A DNA stretch of 6,412 nucleotides from Coprothermobacterota bacterium (GTDB lineage: Bacteria; Caldisericota; JANLFM01). The stretch covers positions 1-6,412 of the forward strand of contig JAPLHX010000283.1 of assembly GCA_026389415.1 (NCBI GenBank), read 5' to 3'. Shown here one piece after another: positions 5,642 through 6,412 of this stretch. The position numbers were made by a program, and so were the translations under genes. Every line of letters begins with the position of its first letter. Position 1 is the stretch's first letter. The notes beneath the pieces are model-generated. The model worked only from the letters and a program-made list of their open reading frames with translations. It had not been told where the DNA came from and ran no database searches.

Positions 5642-6142
5642 ATGGATCTGCTGGACCGCTTACTAGGCCATGACGCCTGGACGACTCACCAGTTGCTCCT
5701 GCGTTGCCGGAGTTTGACCGACGAGCAGCTCGATCGCGAGCTCGACATCGGGCACCGAACTGTGCGGGCCACGCTCCTGCACATCATCCGCAACGTCGAG
5801 CTGTGGTCCGATCTGATGGCCAGCCGGCCGGTGCGGGTGGACCAAGGGGCGCAGCCCCAGGGCCGGTCTGTTTCCGCATTGATTGCACGGCTGGATCGAG
5901 CGGCTGCTGACTTGGCAATGGTCGCTCGAGCCGTCGCCCAACGCGGTGGGTGGGATGAGCGGTGGGTCGATCCGCTGGACAACCCGCCGGTCCAGAAGAC
6001 ATATGGGGGCGGAATCGCCCACGTCATTACACACAGCATGCACCATCGGGCGCAGTTGCTGTACATGCTCCGCCGACTTGGAGTCGAAGGATTGCCGGAG
6101 GGGGATGTTCTCAGTTGGGAGCAACAAGCCGGACCGTCTTAA
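5642..6142 (+). CDS. DinB-like (DfsB) four-helix metal-binding protein
   Basis: This 166-residue protein has the pattern of the DinB/YfiT-like four-helix bundle family, whose members bind a divalent metal through three histidines and include thiol-dependent transferases. The predicted ligands are H47 in RATLLHIIRNVELW at the end of helix two, and H131 and H135 in AHVITHSMHHRAQLLYMLRR of helix four. The opening MDLLDRLLGHDAWTTHQLLL is the usual first helix, and residues 149-160 (EGLPEGDVLSWE) are a typical end for this subgroup. The substrate cannot be told from sequence; despite the family name there is no evidence for a DNA-damage role. AGGAGG precedes the ATG by 6 bases. The gene is complete and appears to be transcribed alone, divergently from the DUF885 gene. 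Confidence 0.88.
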   Translation: MDLLDRLLGHDAWTTHQLLLRCRSLTDEQLDRELDIGHRTVRATLLHIIRNVELWSDLMASRPVRVDQGAQPQGRSVSALIARLDRAAADLAMVARAVAQRGGWDERWVDPLDNPPVQKTYGGGIAHVITHSMHHRAQLLYMLRRLGVEGLPEGDVLSWEQQAGPS

Positions 6143-6153
6143 CGAAACGCAGC

Positions 6154-6179
6154 GGTTGACTGGTTGACTGGTTGACTGG
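6154..6179. repeat. Tandem octamer repeat GGTTGACT, 3.25 copies
   Basis: GGTTGACT occurs at 6154-6161, 6162-6169 and 6170-6177, followed by GG. It begins about 11 bases after the stop codon of the DinB-like gene. The copies are exact, which points to recent slippage or selection. No paired inverted sequence is nearby, so it is not a terminator stem. Confidence 0.9.
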
Positions 6180-6277
6180 CCCAATCGTTTTCAAGAACAG
6201 TCTCCATTCACGCTGTACGAGTTTGCCGAAAGACAATCCGCATTCCCTGGCGGCACTGTTGATACCGGGCGATAGAA

Positions 6278-6291
6278 AGCGATGTATCGCT
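6278..6291. promoter_or_regulatory. Short palindrome upstream of lipoprotein gene
   Basis: AGCGAT (6278-6283) and ATCGCT (6286-6291) form a perfect inverted repeat with a 2-base centre, 53 bases before the lipoprotein start. An extra GCGAT lies at 6269-6273. It could be an operator, though a palindrome this short can arise by chance. TATTTTAT at 6309-6316 may be the -10 region of the lipoprotein gene, without a clear -35. Confidence 0.3.
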
Positions 6292-6344
6292 GCGAATGGC
6301 CACATGCTATTTTATCGGCAGAATGAAGTAATGCGAGGTGGAAC

Positions 6345-6412
6345 ATGAAACGCGTGATCATATTGCTGTTGGTCTTGATCTTCTCCCTCTCGGCTTGCGG
6401 GGAACCCGGGGT
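6345..6412 (+). CDS. Lipoprotein, N-terminal fragment running off the window
   Basis: Only the first 22 codons are present: MKRVIILLLVLIFSLSACGE and then PG. This is a textbook bacterial lipoprotein signal: a short basic start (K2, R3), a hydrophobic core (V4-F13) and a lipobox L15-S16-A17-C18, so C18 should be lipidated after cleavage by signal peptidase II and the protein anchored to the outer face of the membrane. GAGG (6335-6338) precedes the ATG by 6 bases. What the mature protein does lies beyond the window; many such proteins are solute-binding parts of transporters, but nothing here decides it. Confidence 0.82.
   Translation, partial: MKRVIILLLVLIFSLSACGEPG

Noticed and set aside
5663..6184. 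Minus-strand 173-codon frame opposite the DinB-like gene
   Set aside because: It is a shadow of a gene with the three expected metal-binding histidines and a good ribosome site; the antisense frame has neither.

Overview
The window looks like bacterial chromosome with an accessory insert. The organism is probably a moderately GC-rich environmental bacterium. The mix of an IS701-type transposase, a PIN toxin of the kind common in cyanobacteria and Chloroflexota, a DUF885 peptidase and a DinB-like protein suggests Chloroflexota or a neighbouring group. That is a weak inference from gene content, since no marker gene is present. Composition splits the window: sample 60-base rows count 75% G+C in the transposase (541-600) and 53% in the DUF885 gene (4201-4260), but 37% (2581-2640) and 30% (3541-3600) in the middle block.

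Region by region: (1) About 1-1360 is an insertion sequence with an IS701-family DDE transposase on the minus strand. Its left end is at or just beyond the window edge. A run of nine A residues in the coding strand separates the main frame from a second frame that encodes a convincing zinc-knuckle C-terminus, so the gene is either frameshifted or read by slippage. (2) 1391-2850 is a compact minus-strand operon of three genes with no gaps: a 245-residue protein of unknown family (TTG start, strong ribosome site), a 94-residue probable antitoxin (GTG start, 4-base overlap) and a VapC-like PIN ribonuclease (ATG directly after the preceding TAA). (3) 2851-3093 is intergenic and unusually rich in signals: a plus-strand promoter, operator-like half-sites and a strong ribosome site that leads only into an 8-codon frame. 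(4) 3094-3792 is an HNH nuclease on the minus strand. (5) 3855-5519 is a full-length DUF885 metallopeptidase-like gene on the minus strand. (6) 5642-6142 is a DinB-like metal-binding protein on the plus strand. (7) The right end holds an octamer tandem repeat, a short palindrome and the first 22 codons of a lipoprotein.

The middle block (about 1369-3830) reads as an acquired nuclease and toxin island, bordered by an IS on one side and host housekeeping-type genes on the other. The candidate for something new is the three-gene overlapping module, in which an uncharacterised 245-residue protein appears to be translationally tied to an antitoxin and PIN toxin pair.
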